This document shows positions 33,515 to 40,588 of a DNA stretch of 64,000 nt, piece by piece. The DNA is from Paenibacillus glycanilyticus (lineage in GTDB: Bacteria; Bacillota; Bacilli; Paenibacillales; Paenibacillaceae). The notes beneath the pieces were generated by a model, which saw only the letters and a program-made list of their open reading frames with translations, searched no databases and was not told the DNA's origin. How positions within the stretch are numbered: position 1 is the first letter of the stretch; the number at the start of each line of letters is the position of its first letter. The position numbers and the translations under genes are program-made. The stretch is from positions 1 through 64,000 of the forward strand of contig NZ_BSSQ01000017.1 of assembly GCF_030161375.1 (NCBI RefSeq), in the 5' to 3' direction.

Positions 33515-34585
33515 GTGTTGGACCGTTTACAAGCGCTCGCAGACCGTTACGAGAAGTTAAGTGAACTGTTGTGCGATCCGGATGTAGCTAGTGATCCGAA
33601 GCGCCTGCGGGAATATTCCAAGGAGCAATCGGATTTACAAGAGGCTTATGAAGCCTTCACAGAATATAAGCAAGTGTCGGAGCAACTTGACGATGCGAAG
33701 ATCATGCAAGGCGAGAAGCTCGACGACGAAATGCGCGAAATGGTTAAGATGGAGATCGACGAGCTGTCCGCGCGCAAGGAAGAATTGGATGATAAGATTC
33801 GTATCCTGCTGTTGCCGAAGGACCCTAACGACGATAAGAACGTTATCGTTGAGATCCGCGGTGCCGCGGGCGGCGACGAGGCGGCGTTGTTCGCTTACGA
33901 GCTGTATCGGATGTATACGAAGTTCGCAGACGCGCAGGGCTGGCGCACGGAACTTATGGACTTTAACGAGAATGACCTTGGCGGCTTCAAAGAGGTTATC
34001 TTCATGATCAACGGCAAAGGCGCGTACAGCAAGCTGAAGTTCGAGAGCGGCGCGCACCGCGTTCAACGTATTCCGGTAACGGAATCGGGCGGCCGTATTC
34101 ATACTTCGACTTCGACGGTATCGGTTATGCCGGAGGTTGAAGAGGTTGAAATCGAGATTTTGGATAAGGACATTCGGATTGATACGTTCTGCTCGAGCGG
34201 TGCTGGCGGACAGTCCGTTAATACAACGAAGTCGGCGGTTCGTGTCCTTCACGTTCCAACCGGCATCATGGCGACTTGCCAAGACGGCAAATCGCAAAAT
34301 GAAAACAAAGCGAAGGCGCTTCAGGTTCTTCGTGCCCGCATTTATGATATTCGCCGTCAAGAAGAAGAGGCGAAATATGCTGGCGAGCGCAAGTCCAAGG
34401 TTGGTACCGGCGACCGAAGCGAGCGGATTCGTACGTATAACTTCCCGCAAAGCCGCGTAACGGACCACCGTATCGGTCTGACGCTGCATAAGCTGGATTC
34501 GGTCATGAACGGTGATATCGCGGAGATCGTATCGTCCTTGACGATTGCCGAGCAAGCGGACTTGATGGAAAGAGAATTGAATTAA
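33515..34585 (+). CDS. prfA: Peptide chain release factor 1
   Basis: A 356-residue class I release factor for UAA and UAG. The GGQ motif that catalyses peptide release is in SGAGGQSVNTTKSAVRV (about 228-244). The stop-codon recognition element is IPVTESGGRIHTSTSTV (about 185-201), fitting RF1's PxT rather than RF2's SPF. GTG start with agaggtga upstream. prmC, which methylates the GGQ glutamine, follows 32 bases later, the usual order. Confidence 0.97.
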   Translation: MLDRLQALADRYEKLSELLCDPDVASDPKRLREYSKEQSDLQEAYEAFTEYKQVSEQLDDAKIMQGEKLDDEMREMVKMEIDELSARKEELDDKIRILLLPKDPNDDKNVIVEIRGAAGGDEAALFAYELYRMYTKFADAQGWRTELMDFNENDLGGFKEVIFMINGKGAYSKLKFESGAHRVQRIPVTESGGRIHTSTSTVSVMPEVEEVEIEILDKDIRIDTFCSSGAGGQSVNTTKSAVRVLHVPTGIMATCQDGKSQNENKAKALQVLRARIYDIRRQEEEAKYAGERKSKVGTGDRSERIRTYNFPQSRVTDHRIGLTLHKLDSVMNGDIAEIVSSLTIAEQADLMERELN

Positions 34586-34617
34586 TAGGTAACCTTCGAA
34601 GAAGGGACGCTAGAGAG

Positions 34618-35571
34618 ATGAGCGAGTATAAAGACGAACCGGCGTTTTTTGCGCCTTCGTATTCAATTAGAGAAGCCTGCATGCAGGCTTCTTCGTTTTT
34701 GGCGGGGCTTGGCGTGATGGAGCCGCGATCCAATGTGGAGCGGCTGCTTATGCATGTGCTGGGCATCGACCGAATGGCGATGCTGCGCGATTATGGCGAC
34801 CCCTTTCCGGCGGCTCATGCCGCGGAATGGGTGGAGCTGATCCGCCGCAAGGCGGCGGGCGAGCCGGTGCAGTATATCATCGGCGAGGAATGGTTCTACG
34901 GCCGGCCGTTTACGGTAACGCCGGCTACGCTTATTCCGCGGCCGGAGACGGAGCTGCTCGTCGAGGCCGTGCTTGAGGCGGCCGACAAGTTATGGCCGCC
35001 TGAGGGGGCCGTTGTGCCGACGGTGGTTGACGTCGGCACCGGCACCGGCGCCATCGGCGTGACGCTGGCTTCGCAGCGTCCGCGCTGGCGCGTGAGCGCG
35101 TCCGATCTGTCGCCGGACGCGCTAGCTGTCGCCCGCACGAATGCGGCCCGCCATGAGGCGGCGGAGCGCATGGCATTCGTGCAGGGCGACCTGCTGGCGC
35201 CGTTTGCGAAGCGCGGCGCCGCAGGGGCAGGCGATGCGGAAGATACTATCCGCATCGACGTGCTTGTGTCCAATCCGCCGTATATTCCGGCGGATGATCT
35301 TGCGGGCCTCCAGCCCGAGGTTCGGGATTACGAGCCGCGCCTCGCGCTGGACGGCGGGGCGGACGGACTGGATCCGTACCGCCGCATGGTGGAGCAGCTG
35401 CCGTCGCTTGCGCAGCTGCCGCGGATTGTCGCCTTTGAGCTTGGCATGGGCCAAGCCCAAGACGTAGCCGCGCTACTGAGGGATGTCGGCGAATGGGACG
35501 ACATCCGCATCATCACCGATTATGGCGGCATTGAACGCCATGTCATCGCAGTCCGGACAAGCGGCAACTAA
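34618..35571 (+). CDS. prmC: Peptide chain release factor N(5)-glutamine methyltransferase
   Basis: A 317-residue SAM-dependent methyltransferase modifying the GGQ glutamine of RF1/RF2. The N-terminal helical domain (about 15-90) is followed by the SAM-binding DVGTGTGAIGVTLASQRP (about 137-154) and the catalytic NPPY (SNPPYIPADD, about 218-227). A DDL region and the FELGMGQAQDVAALL strand complete the fold. ATG 34618; the gene is slightly longer than many homologues because of an N-terminal extension and Ala/Gly insert near 205-210. Ends at a strong terminator. Confidence 0.96.
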   Translation: MSEYKDEPAFFAPSYSIREACMQASSFLAGLGVMEPRSNVERLLMHVLGIDRMAMLRDYGDPFPAAHAAEWVELIRRKAAGEPVQYIIGEEWFYGRPFTVTPATLIPRPETELLVEAVLEAADKLWPPEGAVVPTVVDVGTGTGAIGVTLASQRPRWRVSASDLSPDALAVARTNAARHEAAERMAFVQGDLLAPFAKRGAAGAGDAEDTIRIDVLVSNPPYIPADDLAGLQPEVRDYEPRLALDGGADGLDPYRRMVEQLPSLAQLPRIVAFELGMGQAQDVAALLRDVGEWDDIRIITDYGGIERHVIAVRTSGN

Positions 35572-35585
35572 CGCCGCTTGTCCCC

Positions 35586-35629
35586 AAATCCCCCTGCTTG
35601 CATAAACCAAGCAGGGGGATTTTTTTGCT
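35586..35629 (+). terminator. Intrinsic terminator of prfA-prmC
   Basis: A 13-base stem, atccccctgcttg/caagcagggggat, with the loop cataaac, is followed by seven T. Confidence 0.92.
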
Positions 35630-35652
35630 CCCTTTTACTCCTCGGACACCAC

Positions 35653-35838
35653 CCTGCTCTTCCATCCACATGCAATTACGCGGAACCCGCGACTTATTCA
35701 GCAACCTATACACATATCCCCTGCATCCGTTCGCAAATAACGCGAAACTACCGGCTTATTCAGCCACTCATCAACCTTTTCGCGTTATCCACATGTGAAT
35801 AACGCGAATTCCAACTTATTCAGTTATCTATCCACATT
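35653..35838 (+). repeat. Three-copy ~61-bp repeat with DnaA-box-like sites
   Basis: The invariant cttattcag recurs at 35693, 35755 and 35815 (spacing 62 and 60). Each copy has an acgcg-aa block about 10-18 bases before it. Copies 1 and 3 share most bases over about 58 positions; copy 2 has diverged. In the array lie TTATCCACA (35785-35793, plus) and TTATTCACA (35802-35794, minus), placed head to head in a 26-base palindrome with one mismatch (35781-35806). One-mismatch variants are CTATACACA (35706-35714) and CTATCCACA (35828-35836). A two-mismatch variant is CCATCCACA (35662-35670). The consensus for DnaA boxes is TTATNCACA. No ORF, tRNA or CRISPR structure fits. Confidence 0.75.
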
Positions 35839-35891
35839 TCCCCCTCCCCTTCATGAAAACTACTCTATTATTTTCATTTTTTCTAATAGGT

Positions 35892-35919
35892 TTATAGAGC
35901 CGGGAACGCGGACATAATG
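35892..35919 (+). promoter_or_regulatory. Weak candidate sigma-F promoter of spoIIR
   Basis: TTATA (35892-35896) and GGACATAATG (35910-35919) resemble the sigma-F -35 and -10 patterns with a 13-base spacer. B. subtilis spoIIR is a sigma-F gene. The match is imperfect and the assignment is tentative. Confidence 0.3.
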
Positions 35920-35986
35920 ACGGATAGATACGTTCCGGAACGCAAGCTGATGCACCGACGGGTGCGCGAGAGGAGCTTGTGTTAGT

Positions 35987-36751
35987 ATGAACCGCACTCA
36001 TTCCCGATTTTATTTCCGTAAATCTTATGCTTTGTTGGTTATTGTATTGTTTGTTCTGGTTATGAGCTGGGAGCAGCAACGTACGGATGCGGCTATGGTA
36101 GAGACTGTTATCCCGCAAGAATCGATTCGCCTTCGCATTTTGGCCAACTCGGATGCCCCTGCCGACCAAGCGGTGAAACGCGTTGTTCGCGATGCCATTG
36201 TCAAAGCGATGGACAACTGGGTAACCGGCCCGCAAACGATTGAAGAAGCGCGCCAAACGGTGCGTGACCATATGGGTGAGATTGAGAGCATTGTAGCCGA
36301 TGTACTGGCAAGCCGCGGATTTGACTATTCGTACAAGGCGGAACTCGGCATGGTTCCGTTCCCGACCAAAATGTACAGCAACGAAGTATACCCTGCCGGC
36401 AATTACGAAGCTCTTCTTGTTACGCTGGGCGAAGGCCAAGGCCAAAACTGGTGGTGCGTATTATTTCCTCCGCTTTGCTTCATCGACGCGGCAACCGGCG
36501 AAGCAGCGGCAGCTGTAGAAGATCCGGACGCGGAAGCGGCTCAAGCTCAAGCAAACGCGGGGACGGTAAAAACAGCTTCCGCCGATAAAGCAGGCAATAA
36601 AGATACAATTAAAGCCGACAAAGCGGCTGACCATAAATCCGAAACTTCCGCGCAACAAGATAACGGCAAGCAAGGCGAAGCTCCGGAAGCGAAGTTTTTC
36701 CTGTGGGAAATCATTCAACAATTCATCAACTGGCTGAAAAGCTTGTTCTAA
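35987..36751 (+). CDS. spoIIR: Stage II sporulation protein R
   Basis: A 254-residue forespore-expressed, exported signal that triggers SpoIIGA to process pro-sigma-E in the mother cell. One N-terminal hydrophobic segment (SYALLVIVLFVLVMSWEQQ) exports the protein. The conserved body is IPQESIRLRILANSDAPADQ, AELGMVPFPTKMYSNEVYPAG, NYEALLVTLGEGQGQNWWC and VLFPPLCFIDA in separate blocks. An Ala/Lys/Glu-rich stretch (about 170-235) and an amphipathic end (FFLWEIIQQFINWLKSLF) extend it beyond the roughly 224-residue B. subtilis protein. Start ATG; ribosome site aggag lies rather far (about 13 bases). Gene order with prmC and ywlC supports identity. Confidence 0.95.
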   Translation: MNRTHSRFYFRKSYALLVIVLFVLVMSWEQQRTDAAMVETVIPQESIRLRILANSDAPADQAVKRVVRDAIVKAMDNWVTGPQTIEEARQTVRDHMGEIESIVADVLASRGFDYSYKAELGMVPFPTKMYSNEVYPAGNYEALLVTLGEGQGQNWWCVLFPPLCFIDAATGEAAAAVEDPDAEAAQAQANAGTVKTASADKAGNKDTIKADKAADHKSETSAQQDNGKQGEAPEAKFFLWEIIQQFINWLKSLF

Positions 36752-36753
36752 AA

Positions 36754-36808
36754 TAGCGGCTTACCTTCCCCCGGCATCAAGCATGCGGGCCGAAGGTAAG
36801 CCGCTCCG
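36754..36808. terminator. Strong hairpin after spoIIR without T run
   Basis: A 14-base perfect stem, agcggcttaccttc/gaaggtaagccgct, encloses a short inner stem. No run of T follows on the plus strand, so it may act as an mRNA stabiliser or factor-dependent terminator. Confidence 0.55.
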
Positions 36809-36824
36809 CAATTAAAGCCGCTTA

Positions 36825-36833
36825 TGCTATAAT
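36825..36833 (+). promoter_or_regulatory. Extended -10 promoter of ywlC
   Basis: TGC-TATAAT at 36825-36833 without a clear -35 precedes ywlC by 46 bases. Confidence 0.55.
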
Positions 36834-36879
36834 GGGGGCAGTTAGTTGAACTTTTAATAGCAGGGATTGAACGATAGAG

Positions 36880-37953
36880 ATGAGAACAACGAAGGTTTGG
36901 CGGGTTGCGGCGGAAGCGGGTGCCGACGTGCTTGCCGGGCAATTGGCGGAAGCGGCAGCGCTTCTGCATGAAGGCGAGCTTGTCGCGTTTCCAACGGAAA
37001 CGGTGTACGGTTTAGGCGCGGATGCCCGCAACACCAAAGCGGTAGAAGGGATTTTCCAAGCAAAAGGCCGTCCATCCGATAATCCGCTGATCGTGCATAT
37101 TGCGGAGGAACGGCAGCTCGAAGAGCTGGTACTGCCTTATCCGGAGTTGGCGCGGCGGTTGATGAAGCAGTTATGGCCCGGGCCGCTTACGATCGTCCTG
37201 CCGGTTCGCCCAGACGCCGTATCGCCGCTTGTGACCGCAGGGCTGTCCACCGTCGGAGTGCGAATGCCCGATCACCCGGCGGCTTTGGCCCTCATTCGCC
37301 AGTCCGGCTGCCCGGTTGCCGCGCCAAGCGCCAATCGTTCGGGCCGTCCGAGTCCTACGCTTGCGGGGCATGTGCTGGAGGATCTGGACGGTAAAATCAG
37401 CGGCGTCGTAGACGGCGGAGCTACCGGGGTGGGTCTGGAGTCCACGGTAATCGAGCTTTCAGACTCGGATACGATTCGGATATTGCGCCCGGGCGGCATA
37501 ACGGCGGAGCAGCTTCAAGCTGCGGTGCCGGAAGCCCGCATCGACGCGCCTTCCGGCACGAAAGCCGATACCGCGGAAGCCCCTCGTTCGCCGGGGATGA
37601 AATATACGCATTATGCTCCAAAAGGCGATCTTACGATTGTTCAGGGCGACGATCCGGAAGCTGTTGTCCGGTATATCCAGGAGCAGATTGACCGGGCTGC
37701 GCCGCTTAACGTAAGAACAGGCGTCTTGACCTTCGACGAAAGAACCGATGCCTATCATGCGGACGTCGTCCTTGCTTCCGGCAGCGAGCGGCATCTGGAG
37801 CAGGCCGCGCATAGTCTTTACGCCGCGCTTCGCCAGTTTGATGCCGAAGGCGTGCAGCTTATATGGGCGGAAGGCTGCTCGGAGGAAGGAATTGGCCTTG
37901 CGTTGATGAACCGTCTGGCGAAAGCCGCGGGCCATCAAAGCGTCCGGGTTTAG
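36880..37953 (+). CDS. ywlC: L-threonylcarbamoyladenylate synthase (Sua5/YrdC, two-domain)
   Basis: Makes threonylcarbamoyl-AMP for the universal t6A37 modification of tRNAs reading ANN codons. The N-terminal YrdC domain (about 20-215) contains FPTETVYGLGADA, IFQAKGRPSDNPLIVHI (KxR with SxN pocket) and AAPSANRSGRPSPT. The linker SPGMKYTHYAPKG (about 233-245) closes the active site in Sua5. The C-terminal Sua5 domain follows to 357. ATG 36880 has no strong ribosome site. Downstream mntP starts after 69 bases. Lies in the conserved spoIIR-ywlC-mntP order. Confidence 0.95.
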   Translation: MRTTKVWRVAAEAGADVLAGQLAEAAALLHEGELVAFPTETVYGLGADARNTKAVEGIFQAKGRPSDNPLIVHIAEERQLEELVLPYPELARRLMKQLWPGPLTIVLPVRPDAVSPLVTAGLSTVGVRMPDHPAALALIRQSGCPVAAPSANRSGRPSPTLAGHVLEDLDGKISGVVDGGATGVGLESTVIELSDSDTIRILRPGGITAEQLQAAVPEARIDAPSGTKADTAEAPRSPGMKYTHYAPKGDLTIVQGDDPEAVVRYIQEQIDRAAPLNVRTGVLTFDERTDAYHADVVLASGSERHLEQAAHSLYAALRQFDAEGVQLIWAEGCSEEGIGLALMNRLAKAAGHQSVRV

Positions 37954-38022
37954 AGTAGTATGTTTGTCCCCTTGTCCGCATATGTTGGTTAGGAATGGAT
38001 GTGGACATGGGGGCGATCTAGC

Positions 38023-38583
38023 GTGACTGATGCAACAATGCATGCCGGACAATTCGCGACACTGCTCATTATGGCGGTTGCGCTCGGTATGGATGCTTTT
38101 TCATTAGGGATCGGAATTGGATTAAAAGGGATTCGGCTGCGGGATGTGCTGCGCCTAAGCACCGTCATTGCGGTATTTCATGTGATCATGCCGCTTGCCG
38201 GCATGTATGCGGGCCATTTTGTCAGCGGACTGCTTGGCCATGTTGCGACGATGGCGGCAGGCGTACTGCTGCTCCTGCTTGGCGGGCATATGATCTACAA
38301 TTCATTAAGAGGAGAAGCTGCCCAAACGATAGATTACCGCTCTTCGGTCGGAACGTTTTTGTTTGCGTTTAGCGTCAGCATCGATTCCTTTTCCGTTGGC
38401 GTGACCCTGGGCATGTTCAAGGCTGATATTGTGCTGACCGTACTGCTATTCGGTTTTTTCGGCGGCCTGATGTCGGTATTGGGACTGCTGCTCGGGCGCA
38501 GGGTCAGCCAGAACCTGGGTGGTTTTGGCGAAGCGCTGGGCGGGGCGATCTTGCTCATTTTTGGACTTTTATTTATATTCTAG
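38023..38583 (+). CDS. mntP: Manganese efflux pump MntP (YwlD)
   Basis: A 186-residue membrane protein with six helices; exports Mn2+. The two family motifs are MDAFSLGIGIGLKG in TM1-2 and SIDSFSVGVTLGMF in TM4-5. GTG 38023 is chosen for the gggggc ribosome site; earlier in-frame ATG 37999 adds a hydrophilic leader and ATG 38038 is an alternative. No yybP-ykoY Mn riboswitch is visible in the 69-base gap, so expression probably follows the ywlC operon. Confidence 0.9.
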   Translation: MTDATMHAGQFATLLIMAVALGMDAFSLGIGIGLKGIRLRDVLRLSTVIAVFHVIMPLAGMYAGHFVSGLLGHVATMAAGVLLLLLGGHMIYNSLRGEAAQTIDYRSSVGTFLFAFSVSIDSFSVGVTLGMFKADIVLTVLLFGFFGGLMSVLGLLLGRRVSQNLGGFGEALGGAILLIFGLLFIF

Positions 38584-38622
38584 AACAACGACAACTTCAG
38601 CGACTGGAAAGGGGATTGCAGC

Positions 38623-39201
38623 ATGACTCGCATCTTGTTTGTTTGTACCGGGAATACATGCCGCTCTCCAATGGCGGAAGCTATGCTGAGGGCGATGGCG
38701 AAGCAGCAAGGCATTCCGCTGGAGGTTCGTTCCGCGGGAGTGTCCACGATAGACGGATTGCCGATTTCAACGCATGCGCTTTCGACGCTGCGCGGCAAAT
38801 CAGTGAACCACCAAGGTTCATCGCGGGCGTTAAGCGGAGAGGCCGTAGCATGGGCGGATTTGATTCTGACGATGACGGCATCGCACAAAAGAGGCCTGCT
38901 TAACTATTTTCCCGAAGCGGTCGACAAAGCTTTCACCCTTAAGGAATACGTGAATCAGGATACGGCTGTTCAAGCGGATATTGAAGAGCTGGAGCGGCTA
39001 TATTCGGAGATGCATATGAAGCAGGCGCTAGGACAACGGTTGTCCTCGGAAGAACGAACCCGGCTTCTGGAGCTGGAACGGCGTATTCCAAGCTTCGATA
39101 TCGCCGACCCGTTTGGCGGGACGCTTGGCATGTACGAGAGCTGCGCGGCGGAGATTGAAGAGAGCTTGAAAGCGTTGGTTGGCATCCTTCAAAAGGGATG
39201 A
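38623..39201 (+). CDS. ywlE: Protein arginine phosphatase, YwlE-like
   Basis: A 192-residue low-molecular-weight phosphatase of the LMPTP fold. The catalytic loop VCTGNTCRSPMAEAM (about 7-21) has Thr at the position that in B. subtilis YwlE gives specificity for phosphoarginine over phosphotyrosine. The general-acid segment is DPFGGTLGMYESC. Compared with the about 150-residue YwlE, a coiled-coil-like segment of some 35 residues (about 110-145, QADIEELERLYSEMHMKQAL) is inserted between FTLKEYV and DPFGG. YwlE opposes the kinase McsB; mcsB is not in this window. Follows mntP by 39 bases. Confidence 0.9.
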   Translation: MTRILFVCTGNTCRSPMAEAMLRAMAKQQGIPLEVRSAGVSTIDGLPISTHALSTLRGKSVNHQGSSRALSGEAVAWADLILTMTASHKRGLLNYFPEAVDKAFTLKEYVNQDTAVQADIEELERLYSEMHMKQALGQRLSSEERTRLLELERRIPSFDIADPFGGTLGMYESCAAEIEESLKALVGILQKG

Positions 39202-39243
39202 AATTCCATGCCTGAATTGGGCTCGATTCATCGATTTAGACGA

Positions 39244-39272
39244 TTGATTTTCAAGATTGAATAAGCTATCAT
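39244..39272 (+). promoter_or_regulatory. Sigma-A promoter of the ZTP-riboswitch leader
   Basis: TTGATT (39244-39249) and TATCAT (39267-39272) are 17 bases apart, about 20 bases before the aptamer. Confidence 0.7.
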
Positions 39273-39290
39273 GAAGGTAATTAAAGACGG

Positions 39291-39368
39291 TTTCCGATGT
39301 AACTGGCGACGGAAGTGGGTAACCACGGTGGAGCATCGGAACATACGGCCGGTCGCCTGGGCAAAGAG
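39291..39368 (+). ncRNA. ZTP (pfl) riboswitch upstream of rpiB-ywlG-glyA
   Basis: The leader contains the class hallmarks: ccgatg pairing with catcgg, an internal actggcgac...gtgggtaaccacggtggag element, then the separate 3' segment ggccggtcgcctgggca. This cgcctgggca is the conserved pseudoknot partner of the ZTP/ZMP aptamer. It senses ZTP/ZMP, which build up when 10-formyl-tetrahydrofolate is short. The glyA product (serine hydroxymethyltransferase) feeds that pool, so control of this operon makes sense. Confidence 0.88.
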
Positions 39369-39408
39369 CAGCATGCTTATGTTAAGCATGTCTTGCTCTT
39401 TTTTCGTC
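39363..39408 (+). terminator. Expression-platform terminator of the ZTP riboswitch
   Basis: aaagagca pairs with tgctcttt and encloses a second stem, gcatgctta/taagcatg(t), followed by a T run. It starts within the aptamer's 3' end, so ligand binding would favour read-through into rpiB. Confidence 0.88.
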
Positions 39409-39471
39409 TTTTAAGCGGAATTTAGGTATAATAAGTCCGTATGATTCGACAAATTGCAGGAGGGTTTTGCA

Positions 39472-39930
39472 TTGAAGATTGCCATTGGCGCTGATCATGC
39501 GGGTTACCGTTTGAAAGATGAAATCGTTCCGTTCCTTTTAACTCTTGGTCATGAAATTGAAGATTTGGGCTGCGACTGCAGTCAATCGGTGGACTACCCC
39601 GACTACGCGTTGCCTGTTGCGGACAAAGTGGCGAGCGGCCAAGCGGACCGCGGCATTTTGATATGCGGTACGGGGATCGGCATGTCGATCGCTGCCAATA
39701 AAGTGCCCGGCATTCGTTGCGCCCTGGTTCATGATATGTTCTCGGCGCAAGCGACTCGCGAGCATAACGATACAAACGTGCTTGCGATGGGCGAGCGTAT
39801 TATCGGCCCTGGAGTTGCGCAGGAGATTGTCCGCATTTGGCTCGATACGCCGTTCTCTGGCGGCGAGCGCCATGTGGGACGCGTTCGGAAAGTCAATCAG
39901 ATCGAGCAGCAGTATACCGTACATCCTTAG
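39472..39930 (+). CDS. rpiB: Ribose-5-phosphate isomerase B (YwlF)
   Basis: A 152-residue RpiB/LacAB isomerase interconverting ribose 5-phosphate and ribulose 5-phosphate. IGADHAGYRLKDEI (about 4-17), the active-site loop GILICGTGIGMSIAANK (about 64-80) with catalytic Cys, and the HD segment RCALVHDMFSAQATREHND (about 84-102) are present. TTG 39472 follows AGGAGGG at correct distance; the in-frame ATG region upstream overlaps the riboswitch leader. First gene of the ZTP-controlled operon. Confidence 0.95.
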   Translation: MKIAIGADHAGYRLKDEIVPFLLTLGHEIEDLGCDCSQSVDYPDYALPVADKVASGQADRGILICGTGIGMSIAANKVPGIRCALVHDMFSAQATREHNDTNVLAMGERIIGPGVAQEIVRIWLDTPFSGGERHVGRVRKVNQIEQQYTVHP

Positions 39931-39967
39931 GCTTGAAGCAAATGCTTAACTTTGTAGGAGGTGCAGC

Positions 39968-40567
39968 ATGAGCAATCTCGAAAATTCAATTTCAGTTGAT
40001 GTGGAGACCATCGTGCGGGAGCTAGCTTCCGTCGCGGGGCTGAGGGCCGGCCAATTGCTGGTTATCGGCACAAGCACGAGCGAAGTGCTGGGGCACCGGA
40101 TCGGAACTTCGGGTACTGTGGAAACGGCTGCGCAAATTTATGCGGGCGTGGAAGCGGTCCGGAAGGAAATCGGTTTTTATCCGGTATACCAATGCTGTGA
40201 GCACCTGAACCGCGCTCTTGTTCTTTCCCGCGAAGCAGCGGAGAAGTACAATCTCGATGAGGTTGCCGCCGTACCTGTACCGAAGGCTGGCGGCTCGATG
40301 GCGGCATATGCTTACCGGCATTTACAGGAAGCATGCTTGGTCGAAACCATGCAGGCCCATGCCGGCATCGATATCGGCGATACTTTTATCGGCATGCATC
40401 TTCGCAGGGTGGCCGTGCCTGTTAGACCTTCCATCCGGTCGATTGGAGCCGCGCACGTGACGATGGCTTTTGCGAGACCAAAACTGATTGGCGGAGTTCG
40501 TGCCGTATACACGCTGGAAGACAATAGCGGCCTGGCGTCAGAGCAGACGTCGGGATCATGCGATTAA
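39968..40567 (+). CDS. ywlG: YwlG family protein (DUF436, TIGR01440)
   Basis: A 199-residue cytosolic protein of unknown function. The conserved stretches are GQLLVIGTSTSEVLGHRIGT, YPVYQCCEHLNRALVLSRE (with a Cys-Cys-x-His motif), VPVPKAGGSMAAYAY and DIGDTFIGMHLRRVAVPVR. It lies between rpiB and glyA in Bacillus too. ATG with gtaggaggtgcagc upstream. The tight conservation of its place suggests a link to one-carbon metabolism; its activity is not known to me. Confidence 0.92.
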   Translation: MSNLENSISVDVETIVRELASVAGLRAGQLLVIGTSTSEVLGHRIGTSGTVETAAQIYAGVEAVRKEIGFYPVYQCCEHLNRALVLSREAAEKYNLDEVAAVPVPKAGGSMAAYAYRHLQEACLVETMQAHAGIDIGDTFIGMHLRRVAVPVRPSIRSIGAAHVTMAFARPKLIGGVRAVYTLEDNSGLASEQTSGSCD

Positions 40568-40588
40568 ACTATTAGGAGGCTTTTCACA

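Noticed and set aside
35578..35802. Short plus-strand ORFs across the repeat region
   Set aside because: Pro/Tyr-rich peptides spanning terminator and repeats, no ribosome site. The repeat bears DnaA-like sites, not codons.
35653..35838. CRISPR array or oriC
   Set aside because: The repeats are too few, unequal and lack spacers. No dnaA or dnaN is near, so it is not oriC itself.
37954..38022. Manganese (yybP-ykoY) riboswitch before mntP
   Set aside because: The gap is only 69 bases and lacks the conserved loops.
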